Shown piece after piece: positions 1 through 9,199 of a DNA stretch of 64,000 bases. Where the stretch lies: positions 44,878 through 108,877 of the forward strand of contig NZ_BAVS01000009.1 in the NCBI RefSeq assembly GCF_000521485.1, written 5' to 3'. Made by a program: the position numbers and the translations under genes. This DNA comes from Gracilibacillus boraciitolerans JCM 21714 (GTDB taxonomy: Bacteria; Bacillota; Bacilli; Bacillales; Amphibacillaceae). The notes beneath the pieces were generated by a model. That model did not search any database, was not told the origin of the DNA, and worked only from the letters and a program-made list of their open reading frames with translations. Every line of letters starts with the position of its first letter. Within the stretch, counting starts at the first letter, position 1.

Positions 1-764
1 GTGGACTTTATCCACAAAAGCGTATACCTACAATAAACATTATGCCAACTGGTCGAAGTGGTCCATTAGCAAAACACATTACAGAAGATATTTATGTCTC
101 TGGAGTTAAAGATGAGAATATCCAACTTACAGAAGCTAGCGAAGAAGTTACACAGACGACTGCTACAATGGAAAAGGCAAATGATAAAGAATTTAAATAT
201 AACTCCGAAAAGAAAATCAGTGAACAGCAAAAACCTAGAGGCTTGATGGCTAAAATAGGTATGGGTATGGGTTCTGTAGTGAGTGTCTTTTATCAAGCAG
301 GGCGAGATGCTATTGATACAGTACTCAAAACAATTCTACCATTTATGGCATTCGTAGCTATGTTAGTTGGGATTATTATAGAATCAGGTATTGGTGATCT
401 TTTTGCTAAATTCTTGTCACCATTTGCAGGGAATGTTTGGGGCTTGATGGTTATAGCAATTGTTTGTTCTTTCCCACTATTATCTCCATTCCTAGGGCCT
501 GGCGCAGTTATTGCTCAGGTAGTAGGGACGTTAATTGGTGTAGAAATTGGAAAAGGTAATATACCAGCTCACTTAGCACTACCAGCATTATTTGCAATCA
601 ACTCTCAGGCAGCCGCTGACTTTGTTCCAGTAGGACTTGGTTTAGCAGAAGCAGAGCCAGAAACAGTAGAGGTAGGAGTGCCGTCTGTTCTTTATGGTCG
701 ATTCTTAACAGGTGCACCAACTGTATTTATCGCATGGTTAGCAAGTTTTGGTTTATACGAATAA
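1..764 (+). CDS. srlE: PTS glucitol/sorbitol-type EIIBC component, 5' part outside window
   Basis: The frame is open to the left edge (codons start at base 3), so the N-terminal part of the EIIB domain is missing. The first visible residues, [19 protein letters not shown], are the end of the EIIB domain of glucitol/sorbitol permease SrlE. After a Glu/Thr-rich linker (roughly the next 50 residues) comes the EIIC domain with about four hydrophobic segments and the family stretch [12 protein letters not shown]. It would phosphorylate and import a hexitol together with EIIC2 (SrlA, not in the window) and EIIA, encoded just downstream. An ATG at 42 is internal and is not the start. Identification is from remembered family sequence; the exact hexitol is inferred. 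Confidence 0.85.
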   Translation, partial: GLYPQKRIPTINIMPTGRSGPLAKHITEDIYVSGVKDENIQLTEASEEVTQTTATMEKANDKEFKYNSEKKISEQQKPRGLMAKIGMGMGSVVSVFYQAGRDAIDTVLKTILPFMAFVAMLVGIIIESGIGDLFAKFLSPFAGNVWGLMVIAIVCSFPLLSPFLGPGAVIAQVVGTLIGVEIGKGNIPAHLALPALFAINSQAAADFVPVGLGLAEAEPETVEVGVPSVLYGRFLTGAPTVFIAWLASFGLYE

Positions 765-785
765 GTAATATAGATTATCAGGTAT

Positions 786-825
786 GCAGGATTCTATTTC
801 ACTGAATCCTGCTCCTGCTTTTTTA
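786..825 (+). terminator. Hairpin with T-run between EIIBC and EIIA genes
   Basis: GCAGGATTC (786-794) pairs with GAATCCTGC (804-812), followed by a T6 run at about 819-824. It sits inside what should be one operon, so it may be a partial terminator that lowers expression of the genes downstream. Confidence 0.6.
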
Positions 826-869
826 AATTATTCTAAATTTGAGAAATATAAATAAAGGAGATTTTGAAT

Positions 870-1232
870 ATGCAGATAAAATTTGAAACGCAAGTTAATA
901 AAATTGGCTCCTCGGTCGCTGATTTTCTTGGAGAAAAGATATTAATTTTATTTGATGAAAATGCACCAACGGAGCTATCAGATTATTGTTTATCAATTAC
1001 TGTTAATGATGTTGACAATGAAATCAAGGTAGGTGATATCCTTCAAATTGGTAATAACAAATATAACATCACTTCTGTAGGTGACGCTGTTGAAAAAAAC
1101 CTTACTTCTCTAGGACATATTACTCTAAAATTTGACGGGTCTGAAGATCCAGAACTACCTGGAACACTATACTTAGAAGATACTGAAATTCACGAAATCA
1201 ACCAAGGTGATATCATTCGTATTTATTCATAA
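870..1232 (+). CDS. srlB: PTS glucitol/sorbitol-type EIIA component
   Basis: About 120 residues, the usual size of the glucitol-family EIIA protein. It carries the phosphoryl group from HPr to the EIIB domain of the neighbouring permease. The C-terminal half (LGHITLKFDGSEDPELPGT) is typical of the family; the central SLGHITL segment contains the likely phospho-acceptor histidine. The ATG at 870 is preferred over the TTG at 864 because AAAGGAG at 854-860 is then nine bases upstream. It follows the EIIBC gene on the same strand and precedes a transaldolase. Confidence 0.82.
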   Translation: MQIKFETQVNKIGSSVADFLGEKILILFDENAPTELSDYCLSITVNDVDNEIKVGDILQIGNNKYNITSVGDAVEKNLTSLGHITLKFDGSEDPELPGTLYLEDTEIHEINQGDIIRIYS

Positions 1233-1313
1233 AGTACAAAAGTCTTATTTTTTTAGATAACTAGGTTAAGATTATCAAAAGTTAAGTTATTATATTTCTG
1301 AATTTGAGGGGGG

Positions 1314-1993
1314 GTGAGGGAAATAAAACTATTTATAGATTCTGCAAATATAAAAAAATAAGACAGATAAGTGAGTATTATCCAATCGACGGGGTAACAA
1401 CTAATCCAAGTATTATTGTTAAGGAGGAAAGGCCATTTATACCTTTATTAAAAGAAATACAATGTGTTTTAGGTGATGAAAAAATTTTATTTGTCCAAAC
1501 AATTGCTCAAAAGGCAGAAAAAATTGTGAAAGAAGCAATCTACATTCGAGATTTTTTATCGGGAAATGTTGTCATAAAAATACCTGTAACAAAAGAAGGG
1601 ATAAAAGCGATCAGAAAATTAAGCCTTATAGGTGTCCAAACACTAGCTACAACAGTTTATACTCCATTGAATGCATATTTAGCAGCAAAAGCAGGAGCAA
1701 GTTATGTAGCTCCATATGTAAATCGAATTGATAACTTAACAGGAAATGGTGTCCAAGTAGTAAAGAATATAGTAGAAGTATTATCAAAAGAGTATACAAA
1801 TTGTAAAGTGCTGGCAGCTAGTTTTAAGAATACGCAACAAATATTAGATGTTAGTTTGATAGGTTCTCATGGAGTTACCGCTTCTCCCGATATTATAGAT
1901 GAGTTTCTTAATATACCAACTATTGAGGCAAATGTTAATCAATTTCGAAAAGAGTGGTTCGATCTTTATGGATCTGAAACTTTTATAGAATAA
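1314..1993 (+). CDS. Transaldolase / fructose-6-phosphate aldolase-like protein, frameshifted near its start
   Basis: The body is a class I aldolase of the small transaldolase (FSA/TalC) family: DGVTTNPSI near the N-terminus, then VVIKIPVTKEG with the Schiff-base lysine (codon near 1577), then TTVYTPLNAYLAAKAGASYVAP written here as TTVYTPLNAYLAA plus AGASYVAPYVNRI. The expected beginning KLFIDSANIKKIRQISEYYP is encoded from 1326, but one A appears missing from the A-run near 1346-1352, which puts it in another frame. The start is uncertain: GTG at 1314 gives MREIKLFIDSAN; the ATA at 1323 sits where the family ATG normally is. It lies behind the glucitol PTS genes, so it probably cleaves or exchanges the phosphorylated ketose formed after uptake. 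Confidence 0.75.
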
Positions 1994-2052
1994 TTGTATG
2001 TAATACTATTACTGAATTATTCATATATCAAGTTTTGGCTATGATTAAAATC

Positions 2053-2110
2053 AAAATCACTAAGATATTCAGTGGAACTGAAAATATCTTAGTGATTTTC
2101 CTTTGATTCT
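2053..2110 (+). terminator. Rho-independent terminator of the glucitol operon
   Basis: A perfect 17-bp stem: AAAATCACTAAGATATT (2053-2069) against AATATCTTAGTGATTTT (2083-2099), followed by a T-rich tract. It closes the PTS/transaldolase unit; no gene is seen between it and 2279. Confidence 0.8.
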
Positions 2111-2278
2111 TTCTTTTTTATATTAGCTCGTTCTAAAAATGTCTTGAACAATAAAATTGTAGGCGAATTCAAAAAATCTTAAAAATTAATAATAAGAAGG
2201 CTGTATTTTTTATAATGTTACAGTTTTCATGTCATTTTATAATAAAAGCAGTTGTACAAAGAGAGAAGGAGGATAAAT

Positions 2279-2925
2279 GTGAGCGAACCAAAGGTACTAC
2301 TAGAAATGAATGATATATGTATGTATGTATGTATTTCCAGGGGGCAGTTGCTTTAGAAAATGTCTCTCTGCATATCGAAAAAGGAGAAGTTCATGCTTTA
2401 ATGGGAGAGAATGACGCTGGAAAATCTACTTTAATGAAAATACTATTAGGTGAGCATCGCCCAGACAAGGGGGAAATCATTATTAATGGTGAAAAAGTAG
2501 AAATTCATAATCCCAAAGATGCATTAAATGCAGGAATAGGCATGATACACCAAGAATTGGAGACGATTCCTGAGATGATAGTTGTTGAGAATATTTTTAA
2601 TGGTCGAGAATCATCTTATAAATTTTTAGGTGTAGTGAAAAGAAAAGAACTGAATCAACGAGCGAAAGATTTATTTGATGAAATTGGATTGACGATAAAT
2701 CCGAAAGCTAAATTACCTTCGTTAAGTGTAGTCGAGATGCAAATGGTGGAAATAGTAAAAGCTATATCATTTGAAGTGGAAATTGTTGTGATGGATGAGC
2801 CAACATCTGCTATAACTGATAGAGAAGTAGATATGTTGTTTAAGCTTAATTCAAATGCTGTCATAAGGAGTACCTTTGCACTTAATGAACGCTCAATACC
2901 AAATAATCTGTATTTATACTTTTAG
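2279..2925 (+). pseudogene. Truncated sugar ABC transporter ATPase (RbsA/MglA type)
   Basis: GTG start at 2279 with GAAGGAGGA just upstream gives MSEPKVLLEMNDIC, the usual opening of ribose/galactose-type ATPases. The frame then breaks in a TATG tandem repeat (about 2312-2330) and a G-run at 2338, and resumes as GAVALENVSLHIEKGEVHAL. The Walker A motif reads GENDAGKST where the family has GENGAGKST. The signature region and Walker B (VVMDEPTSAITDRE) are present. After VDMLFK (about 2846, at a HindIII-like AAGCTT) the protein leaves the family, so the rest of domain one and the whole second ATPase domain are gone. No permease or binding protein follows. Almost certainly dead. Confidence 0.8.
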
Positions 2926-3291
2926 ACAGAGTGAGGATAAATCTTATATTTTTTAGTAGACACATATTGCGCAAAAAGTGTCACTTTTAAACAACTATAT
3001 ATAATAATCTATTAAGCTAACTAGCAGTTAATTAAACAAGGATTTATGAAATTTATTTAAATTAGTTGGCTAAATAAAAGGCTGAAAATACTTTTGTTGA
3101 GATTACTGTTTATCTAATTTATGCAAGAGACTGCTAATGTTTGTTATACAAACTTCGAATGATACAATATCTTCATTATCCGAATCCTTAAACATGAATT
3201 CCATATTTAAATAAATGTCCTTACTTATTTTGATGATGTAGCTTGTTTCGGATTCTGTAAGATTTATTTTTACATATCTCCTGTCTGTTGG
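2926..3291. other. Intergenic stretch with a doubtful small minus-strand reading frame
   Basis: No recognisable gene. A 66-residue minus-strand frame (3303 to 3103, ending LLHKLDKQ) begins inside the terminal repeat of the MITE next door, so it could be the 3' part of a gene cut by the MITE. On the far side of the MITE a minus-strand ATG near 3574 follows a G-rich SD-like stretch, but the two parts do not join in frame. I give no function. Confidence 0.3.
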
Positions 3292-3550
3292 TGTATTTCG
3301 CAATTGAAATTGAGCCAGTTAAAATTAATTTTTTTCACAAACTTTCACTGTAATTTTAAAAAAATATTGGCTTGACAAGGATCCTCTACGGGCATGACTA
3401 TTTTGCTAAATAGCGCGGTATCTAGAAAGGGTATCATGCCCACCTCTCCGTATAAAGCAATCTTGATGACTGCTAAATAAAATTATCCACAAACTTTTTG
3501 TGGTTCACTTTTGGATTAACATGTGGTTCAATTTTTAATTAATATATACA
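3292..3550 (+). mobile_element. MITE-like element, copy 1 (259 bp)
   Basis: It begins TGTATTTCGCAATTG and ends ATTAATATATACA, an imperfect terminal inverted repeat with TGTAT/ATACA tips. The same element lies at 57985-58260 in inverted orientation; stretches such as GAGCCAGTTAAAATTAATTT, GGGCATGACTATTTTGC and TTGGATTAACATGTGGTTCA are shared. The middle forms a long hairpin (GGGCATGA at about 3397 against TCATGCCC at about 3434). It codes for nothing, so it needs a transposase in trans. No clear target duplication flanks this copy. Confidence 0.8.
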
Positions 3551-3656
3551 TATAAATCCGTATAATCATAATGCTACCCCCCCCTTTATGCAGTAAAAAA
3601 ATATAACAAATTGCTCTTCGATGACGAACAAATGTTCCAAATTATAAAACATAAAA

Positions 3657-3690
3657 ACCTGCTGAATAGTATTATAAACAGCAGGTATTT
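3657..3690 (-). terminator. Terminator of the XRE regulator gene
   Basis: ACCTGCTG (3657-3664) pairs with CAGCAGGT (3679-3686). On the minus strand the stem is followed by a T5 run (A-run 3653-3657 on plus), so it terminates the gene read from 4124 to 3759. Confidence 0.65.
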
Positions 3691-3758
3691 TAAAATACAC
3701 TTTAAAAGTGTTTGATTTTATTAAAAAAATATACTTTATTTAGCACTTAAAGAATTAA

Positions 3759-4124
3759 TCAAGTAAGGGAAGATATGTCATCCTTATCTTTTTCTGAATC
3801 TTGATCTGTATCATCTTTATTTGACATGAAAAACGTATCCATATCATTATTCATAATGGAATCATCAAAAATCGAATCATTAAAGAATTCCATCAATGAC
3901 ATATCAAATGCATGGCGACATACACGATAGAGATTTACAATTCGCAACCCATTAGAATTTCCTCTCATAAATTCACTAAGCGTTGACTGTCTTATTCCAG
4001 CCCTTGCAGCCACTTGAGAAATCTTCAAATCATTAATTTTTGCAAGATATAAAATTCTATGTCTAACTGCTTTAAATAGTAATTCCACGTCTTTGCTTTT
4101 ATCATTCATCTTGTGTTCAGACAT
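3759..4124 (-). CDS. XRE-family helix-turn-helix regulator
   Basis: 121 residues. Residues about 15-75 form an HTH_3-type domain with the recognition region ISQVAARAGIRQSTLSEFMRG. The C-terminus is very acidic (DDTDQDSEKDKDD). The start at 4124 (MSEHKMNDKS) is chosen because AAAGGGAGG lies seven bases upstream; a longer frame to 4190 has no SD. It faces away from the plus-strand genes at 4597-5168 and the transfer locus, and the intervening region carries two copies of a palindrome that is the likely operator. Probable repressor of the plus-strand promoter or of itself; target inferred from position only. Confidence 0.7.
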   Translation of the reverse strand: MSEHKMNDKSKDVELLFKAVRHRILYLAKINDLKISQVAARAGIRQSTLSEFMRGNSNGLRIVNLYRVCRHAFDMSLMEFFNDSIFDDSIMNNDMDTFFMSNKDDTDQDSEKDKDDISSLT

Positions 4125-4444
4125 ATTAAGCCCTCCCTTTAATCGCCCGAAAAAGAACACTTTGTATTTCCTATTACAAATAGTATTCACGTCTTGTTAC
4201 AAAATAAAACGCCTTTGCTACCATTTTATATAATGTAAACGAATAAATAAACAAAAAATTGATATTTTTTATAATTTTTCTTTATTAGTTATTACCTTGT
4301 GTAGCTTTAAAAAGAACACTGATAATTAATATGTCGTAACTAAAGCACGGTAAATAGTAAAAAAACAAAGAAATAATACTAAGTTAATTATATAACATGA
4401 ACAAAAAAATGTCGAATAAACTCGAATTGTTCGATTTATAGAAT

Positions 4445-4512
4445 AACAATAAATTGTTGACAAGGTGTTGAAAATATATATAATAATGGTATAAACATAA
4501 CAATAAATTGTT
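4445..4512 (+). promoter_or_regulatory. Promoter framed by two AACAATAAATTGTT operators
   Basis: TTGACA (4457-4462) and TATAAT (4479-4484) with a 16-bp spacer form a near-consensus sigma-A promoter. The palindrome AACAATAAATTGTT occurs at 4445-4458, overlapping the -35 box, and again at 4499-4512, just after the expected transcription start. The two are 54 bp apart (centre to centre), about five helical turns, an arrangement suited to repression by a dimeric HTH protein with looping. Confidence 0.7.
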
Positions 4513-4596
4513 ATTAATGATTTAGTACTAATTTATTGTTGTGTAGGTTGAAACAATATTTTGAACAAATATTAGAATGAAAGAGGGATAAAGAAG

Positions 4597-4897
4597 GTGG
4601 GGGGGGATCAGCAAAACAAAAAACATTTGCTGAATGGCTAAAAGACCAAAGAGAGAAAAAGGGATGGACCCAATACGAAATGGCTCAATTATGTGATATG
4701 AAGCTTCAACCATTTCCAATTGGGAAAGAGGAACACATAATGACCTGCGATTAACGAGTATCGCAAAGCTCATTTACTTATTCGATCTGCACATTTGCGA
4801 AATTCCTTTTGATCAACTAGCAAATGCTTATGAAAAAGAAGAACAATGTATTCATGCAATGGAAGAAGGTGAAAACAACAAACATGAGATTGCCTAG
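4597..4897 (+). pseudogene. HTH (XRE-type) protein gene broken by a one-base deletion
   Basis: The first frame reads AKQKTFAEWLKDQREKKGWTQYEMAQLCDM, and a second frame continues ASTISNWERGTHNDLRLTSIAKLIYLFDL, together a classic HTH_3 domain. One A seems to be missing near 4700 (GATATGAAGCTTCAACC where GATATGAAAGCTTCAACC joins the frames). The C-terminus ends ENNKHEIA at 4895. The start is uncertain because an inflated G8 run (4599-4606) sits at the initiation site; GTG at 4597 after AAGAAGG is one option. Transcribed from the promoter at 4457. Confidence 0.6.
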
Positions 4898-5168
4898 AAG
4901 ATTTCGTGATAGAGTTTCCATGTATGATGTAGTGGTTTTAGCAAAAGAAGGATACATAAGAACGTTTGACAAAGAAATGTACCGTCTATTCTTCTCCAAA
5001 AAAAGAGGAATGTGTGCAATCAACGCTAAAACGCAAGAAGTGAAAGACTTTACAATTATATATAAGGATATAAAAACAGTCATTGATAAAACTGGTTTGG
5101 AAGTGGCTAAACGACTAAGAAAAAACGACGAATTAAGAAAAATTGAATACCTAAAACAGACAATTTAA
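4884..5168 (+). CDS. Small basic protein of unknown function
   Basis: 94 residues from ATG 4884 (MRLPRRFRDRVSMYDVVVLAKEG). It overlaps the end of the preceding HTH gene by 14 bases, which suggests translational coupling, and GGAAGAAGGTG lies upstream at 4861. Rich in Lys/Arg, no membrane segment, no motif I recognise. A longer frame from 4824 has no SD. By position it belongs to the regulatory unit ahead of the pilus/transfer locus. Confidence 0.45.
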   Translation: MRLPRRFRDRVSMYDVVVLAKEGYIRTFDKEMYRLFFSKKRGMCAINAKTQEVKDFTIIYKDIKTVIDKTGLEVAKRLRKNDELRKIEYLKQTI

Positions 5169-5462
5169 TCGTGTGCGCGATAAATTATTTATAGTTAGAG
5201 AAGAATGATGAAAATAAAAAACTGAATAGGTGTATATTCCTTGAGCAGGTTGCCAAAGTAATGTACCGAATGTTCTAGTTGGGCGAGTGAAGTGCTTAAA
5301 ACTGGTCAGCAACCATGTTCGTTCTCCTTTTTATACTGGTTGTGTCTGTATCTTGCCGAAAACAGACTAAAGGAGATTTCTTTAAGAACACAATTATTTA
5401 TCTATTTTTCTCTTGAATAAGAAGAAAAAATTTACTTTAAAAATGAAAGGAAGATTTAAAGA
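5169..5462 (+). other. Intergenic leader, possibly structured RNA, before the pilus/transfer locus
   Basis: No reading frame of note. GGTTGC (about 5239) can pair with GCAACC (about 5309), enclosing AGTT/AACT at about 5277 and 5300, then GTTCTCCTTTTT. This could be an attenuator or a small RNA; the evidence is only base pairing seen by eye. Confidence 0.25.
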
Positions 5463-5639
5463 ATGGGCGAAAAGTCAGGCGGTATTACAAATATGTTAAT
5501 TGTATTGGTTGTAATGGTTGGTATTCTACTAGTTGCTCAAACTGCATTTCCAAATTTAATCCAAAGTGTAACAGATGGAATGCAAGGCGTAGTAGATGAT
5601 TCATTAGGAAGCTACACAACACCAACAGCAACACCTTAA
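5463..5639 (+). CDS. Pilin-like 58-residue single-TM protein
   Basis: ATG at 5463 with GAAAGGAAG upstream encodes a short basic N-terminus (MGEKSGGITNM), one hydrophobic helix (LIVLVVMVGILLVAQTAF) starting around residue 11, and a small polar tail ending TPTATP. Size and layout resemble Flp/Tad-type or other minor pilins, which are short proteins built around one N-terminal helix. It is the first gene of the run that includes TadA-, TadB/C- and VirD4-like genes, and I infer it is the filament subunit. No clear prepilin peptidase site (Gly before a Glu at +5) is seen, so the processing is unknown. Confidence 0.55.
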   Translation: MGEKSGGITNMLIVLVVMVGILLVAQTAFPNLIQSVTDGMQGVVDDSLGSYTTPTATP

Positions 5640-5696
5640 CAATAATTAAAACAACAGTTTTTTTAATATAAAAACAAATAAAAAGGAGAATGAATG

Positions 5697-7083
5697 ATGA
5701 AATTAAAAAAGACGTTAATCGCAACTTTATCTCTATCGGTGTTAATCGCACCAACATTAACAGGAGCCGAAAGCAATCAAGTAACAAAAGCAGATAGTGC
5801 GCCACCTATTAAAACATTTGATGATATTCAAGGACATTGGGGGGGGCAGCACAATATTGAATATTTAATTGATGTTGGATCTATTAATGGATTTCCCGAT
5901 GGAACATTCAGACCGGATGAACCTATTACAAGAGCAAGTGCTGTTAAGATGATTGTAAGTGAATTAGGATTACCACTTGATAATAGTGATAGTGTTTTTC
6001 CTGATGTAACGGATAAATTTTGGGCTAAACCTTACATCAATACAGGAAAAACAGAAGCGATTATAAAAGGTTACCCTAACGGTAACTTTGGACCAAAAGA
6101 TTTATTAACAAGAGGTGAACTTGCATCTATTCTTGTACGAGCATACAACATTAATTTAAGAGACAAAGATAAGGCCTTACGTTTTCCTGATGTGAAATAT
6201 AAATATTGGGCGTATGATGATATAAACGCATTAGATCAATTTGGTGCTGTAAAAGGGGGCCACTAATGGTAAATTCAACCCATTAAAAAATATATCACGA
6301 GCTGAATTTTCTGCATTCTTAGAACGAGTGGTTAATCCTGAGTCTCCTGATCGAGAAGAACCATCAAGTAATATTGATAATATAGCAAAAATCGATTTTG
6401 CGTTTGAGAAATCTTTAAAAGTGGGAGATTCCCACATACTTAAATTAATTATTGAATATAAAGATGGAACAAAAAAAGATGTAACAAAGGATACCAGGTT
6501 TCTAATTGAAGATTCAAGTGTAGCAATAATTAAAAACGGAAATATAAAAGGACTTACTCAAGGTGAAACCAAACTAACAGCGGAATATGAAGGAATAAAG
6601 GCAATTACTAGCATAGTAGTTAAAACAATAGTGATCGAAGAGCCTATTAATCCTAATGATCCTATTCTTGTAGATGGAAATTTAAACATTAATCCTATTT
6701 CCATAAAAGGATTTGTCTTTACGCATAATACTAATTGGTGGAGAGACGATAATAGTGAAAACCCGAAGTATATATTGAATAATGGTAAATTTGTTAAACC
6801 TACATGGCTAGATGAAGCGAATAATACTCATATAGATATGCCAGTTCCGAATGAAGAAAAAAGCTTTGTAGGTAATTACGAGATAAATAATGAAAAAGAT
6901 CTATTCACTATGGCTTACCATGTTGTATTTTATAGGGGGGGCGCAGATTTAACAAAAGATGAAATTTATAATGCTGTAAAAAAAGTACAATCCACTAAAA
7001 ATTCAGTAAAGTTAAATAAATATACATTTAGTATTAAGCAATTTGAAGGTTCTCCTGAATTTGTCAATATTACAAATTACTAA
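5697..7083 (+). CDS. Secreted SLH-domain surface protein with Ig-like domain, frameshifted
   Basis: Signal peptide (MKLKKTLIATLSLSVLIAPT). Three S-layer homology repeats follow (about residues 40-90, 100-150, 160-215), e.g. SINGFPDGTFRPDEPITRA and AIIKGYPNGNFGPKDLLTRG. The third runs over a frame break at 6255: GTAAAAGGGGGCC has one G too many, and without it the frame reads GAVKGATNGKFNPLKNISRAEFSAF. Next is a Big-2-like region (VGDSHILKLIIEYKDGTKKD to KLTAEYEGIKA) and a unique C-terminal domain. SLH repeats bind pyruvylated secondary wall polymers, so the protein is held on the cell surface. Start 5697 is better spaced (8 nt) from AAGGAG than 5694. Perhaps an adhesin or mating-aggregation protein of the pilus locus. 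Confidence 0.75.
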
Positions 7084-7087
7084 AACG

Positions 7088-7135
7088 AAAGTACCTGTAA
7101 AGTAGTAACTTAATTTTACAGGGTACTTTTATATT
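7088..7135 (+). terminator. Terminator after the SLH gene
   Basis: AAAGTACCTGTAAA (7088-7101) pairs with TTTACAGGGTACTTT (7115-7129), one bulge, then a T-rich stretch. Confidence 0.7.
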
Positions 7136-7227
7136 CAATTAAAAGATTAATAACTAAGCTGTATATAAATATTATTCTGAAGATATTAGAAAAAATCTAT
7201 TTACTTAAAAAGGAGAGTGAAATTTAT

Positions 7228-9182
7228 TTGAAAATAGTAATGCAAATAATCTATTCAATCGGGATAATTTTATTTATCCTTTTATTTAATTTTAACAATG
7301 TATATGCGCAACAGATAGTGGATGATAAGAAATGGATTAGTGGACAAACAACCTCTTATTATAATGCAGGTGGTTATAGTGGATCGCTAAGTTCTTATAT
7401 TTATAGTGGTAGCTATACACCTTCAGATACTATTTGGATTAGTGGACAAACAACCTCTTATTATAATGCAAGTGGTTATAGTGGATCGCTAAGTTCTTAT
7501 GTTTATAGTGGTAGTTATACACCTTCAGAAAGCAAAAATGCAAACTATACTTGTTATAACACACTAGTATATGTATATAACTCCGAAGGGAAAAGGTTAG
7601 CAAGTCCTGATTATCAAAATCAATTATGCCTTCATCAGAGAGTTACAATGATGCACAGGGATATTCAGGAACGCTTTATAGAATAAGCGCATCACCTAAT
7701 AGATATTGTGCGAAAACAGGTTTTCCAAATGCTTCTTGCTCTGAAAACTGGACAGCTAAGTATTCAGGTATTGTAACAAAACCAGGAAATGATACAAGGG
7801 TGTACCGTTATGAAGGATTTGTAACAAAACCAACTAGTGATACAAGAGTGTACCGTTATCAAGGTTGGGTATATGCAGTTGTTAACAATCCAACAAATAG
7901 CGGACAAGCCAGCAGTACAGGTAATGGAAAAGCGAGTGGTCAATTCATATGGCAATTAAATAAACAAAATGCCAATGCCCCTAGTCGTGTTCAGTTAAGA
8001 AATACAGCAGGAATTGCAGGAAGCCATTTTGCTACACGAAATTCCATATACCAAATAAACAGTCCAAGTGTAATCAGTAAAACAAGTACAGCACCGCAAA
8101 ACTATTATGTAAATGATCCACATGATCTGAGAGACAAGAATATCAACTATGCTTTTGCTTATGATTACACAAACTACTATCGAGATGTGTATACGTGCTC
8201 ATCATCACGATCCGATGGATGCATACAATGGACATACTCTCACAGAGAACCAGATTGGACATATCAAGAAACAGCAACATTTAATAAAACAATGAAAGGT
8301 GATCATAAATATCAGGATCAACAAGAGATCGTTTATCCGACCAATAACATATCTTTAATTGTTGGTCGTACTACGAACCTGTCCAACATGAATGAAAGCT
8401 ATCAGCAGGAACATTTTAATGTGGATAATTCGACGATCACAAAAGAAACACAAACATGGATAGAAATTAATGAACCAGTCACCTATCGTTCAGATCTTGG
8501 TAATCCGTTATATTCACTAACTGACGAGTTGTGGTACTTTCCAAATGAAATAGACGAAAATTTAGAAGAACAGTACAAGAATACAACATCTTTCACGTAT
8601 TCAGATATTGCGATACCGTTACGAGTTAATATGAAAAATAACAGCTCTATTAACTACAAAACAGAAGATAATTTTTTCGTCACCAAAAATAACGGTTTAC
8701 TTTTTTCTTTACCACATACACAGGTTAGCATATTAGCCATTAATAAAAAGGCGAAAGAGGAATATGAGGATTTCACAGGAGAAACCTATGAAGATGAAGT
8801 TTTAAACAGTCCATTTAATGGATCGAGATACTATTTCAATATCAATGGGAACAGCGAGCAAGAGCCAAATATACAATATAGCAATGATTATATTGTAGGT
8901 GAATTAGGATTATCAGATGCTACTTTGCATATAGGAGAGAATCTAGAATTTGAAAAATATCTGCTAGGTAATCCGATTGATGATCCAGTAATCAATGAGC
9001 AGCCAGGAAGCAAGGTGTTAAATGCTAATTATGATAACAGCATTACGATTAAATCGAATCAAATAAGTGATTTAAAAGACATTTCAAATGACAGAAACTT
9101 TCTAATTCATGGCTTCCGATCTACAGACATTTATAAAAAATATAATCAAGTAAAAAATATCCTTCCTTCTCTTTCTTATTAA
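7228..9182 (+). CDS. Large secreted Tyr/Ser-rich repeat protein, frameshifted
   Basis: TTG start at 7228 after AAAAAGGAG; signal peptide ending NNVYA-QQ. Residues about 35-100 are two near-identical 34-residue repeats (ISGQTTSYYNAGGYSGSLSS..., bases 7333 and 7435, period 102 bp), with a weaker third copy (SYNDAQGYSGTLYRIS). One base is missing near 7622, and the frame from 7626 continues the protein. A second repeat (VTKPGNDTRVYRYEG / VTKPTSDTRVYRYQG) follows. The remaining ~400 residues form an unrecognised extracellular domain with few cysteines (CAKTG, CSENW, CSSSRSDGC). No C-terminal anchor. It lies directly before the membrane and ATPase genes of the pilus/transfer locus, so it may be exported through or displayed on that machine. 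Confidence 0.65.
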
Positions 9183-9199
9183 AGGAAAGAGGTGGATAA

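Noticed and set aside
2312..2330. TATG tandem repeat as a phase-variation switch
   Set aside because: The gene behind it is already truncated and has a Walker A mutation, so switching would have no effect.
3292..3550. MITE hairpin as a small RNA gene
   Set aside because: The same hairpin is inside the other copy; it belongs to the element, and no promoter was found.
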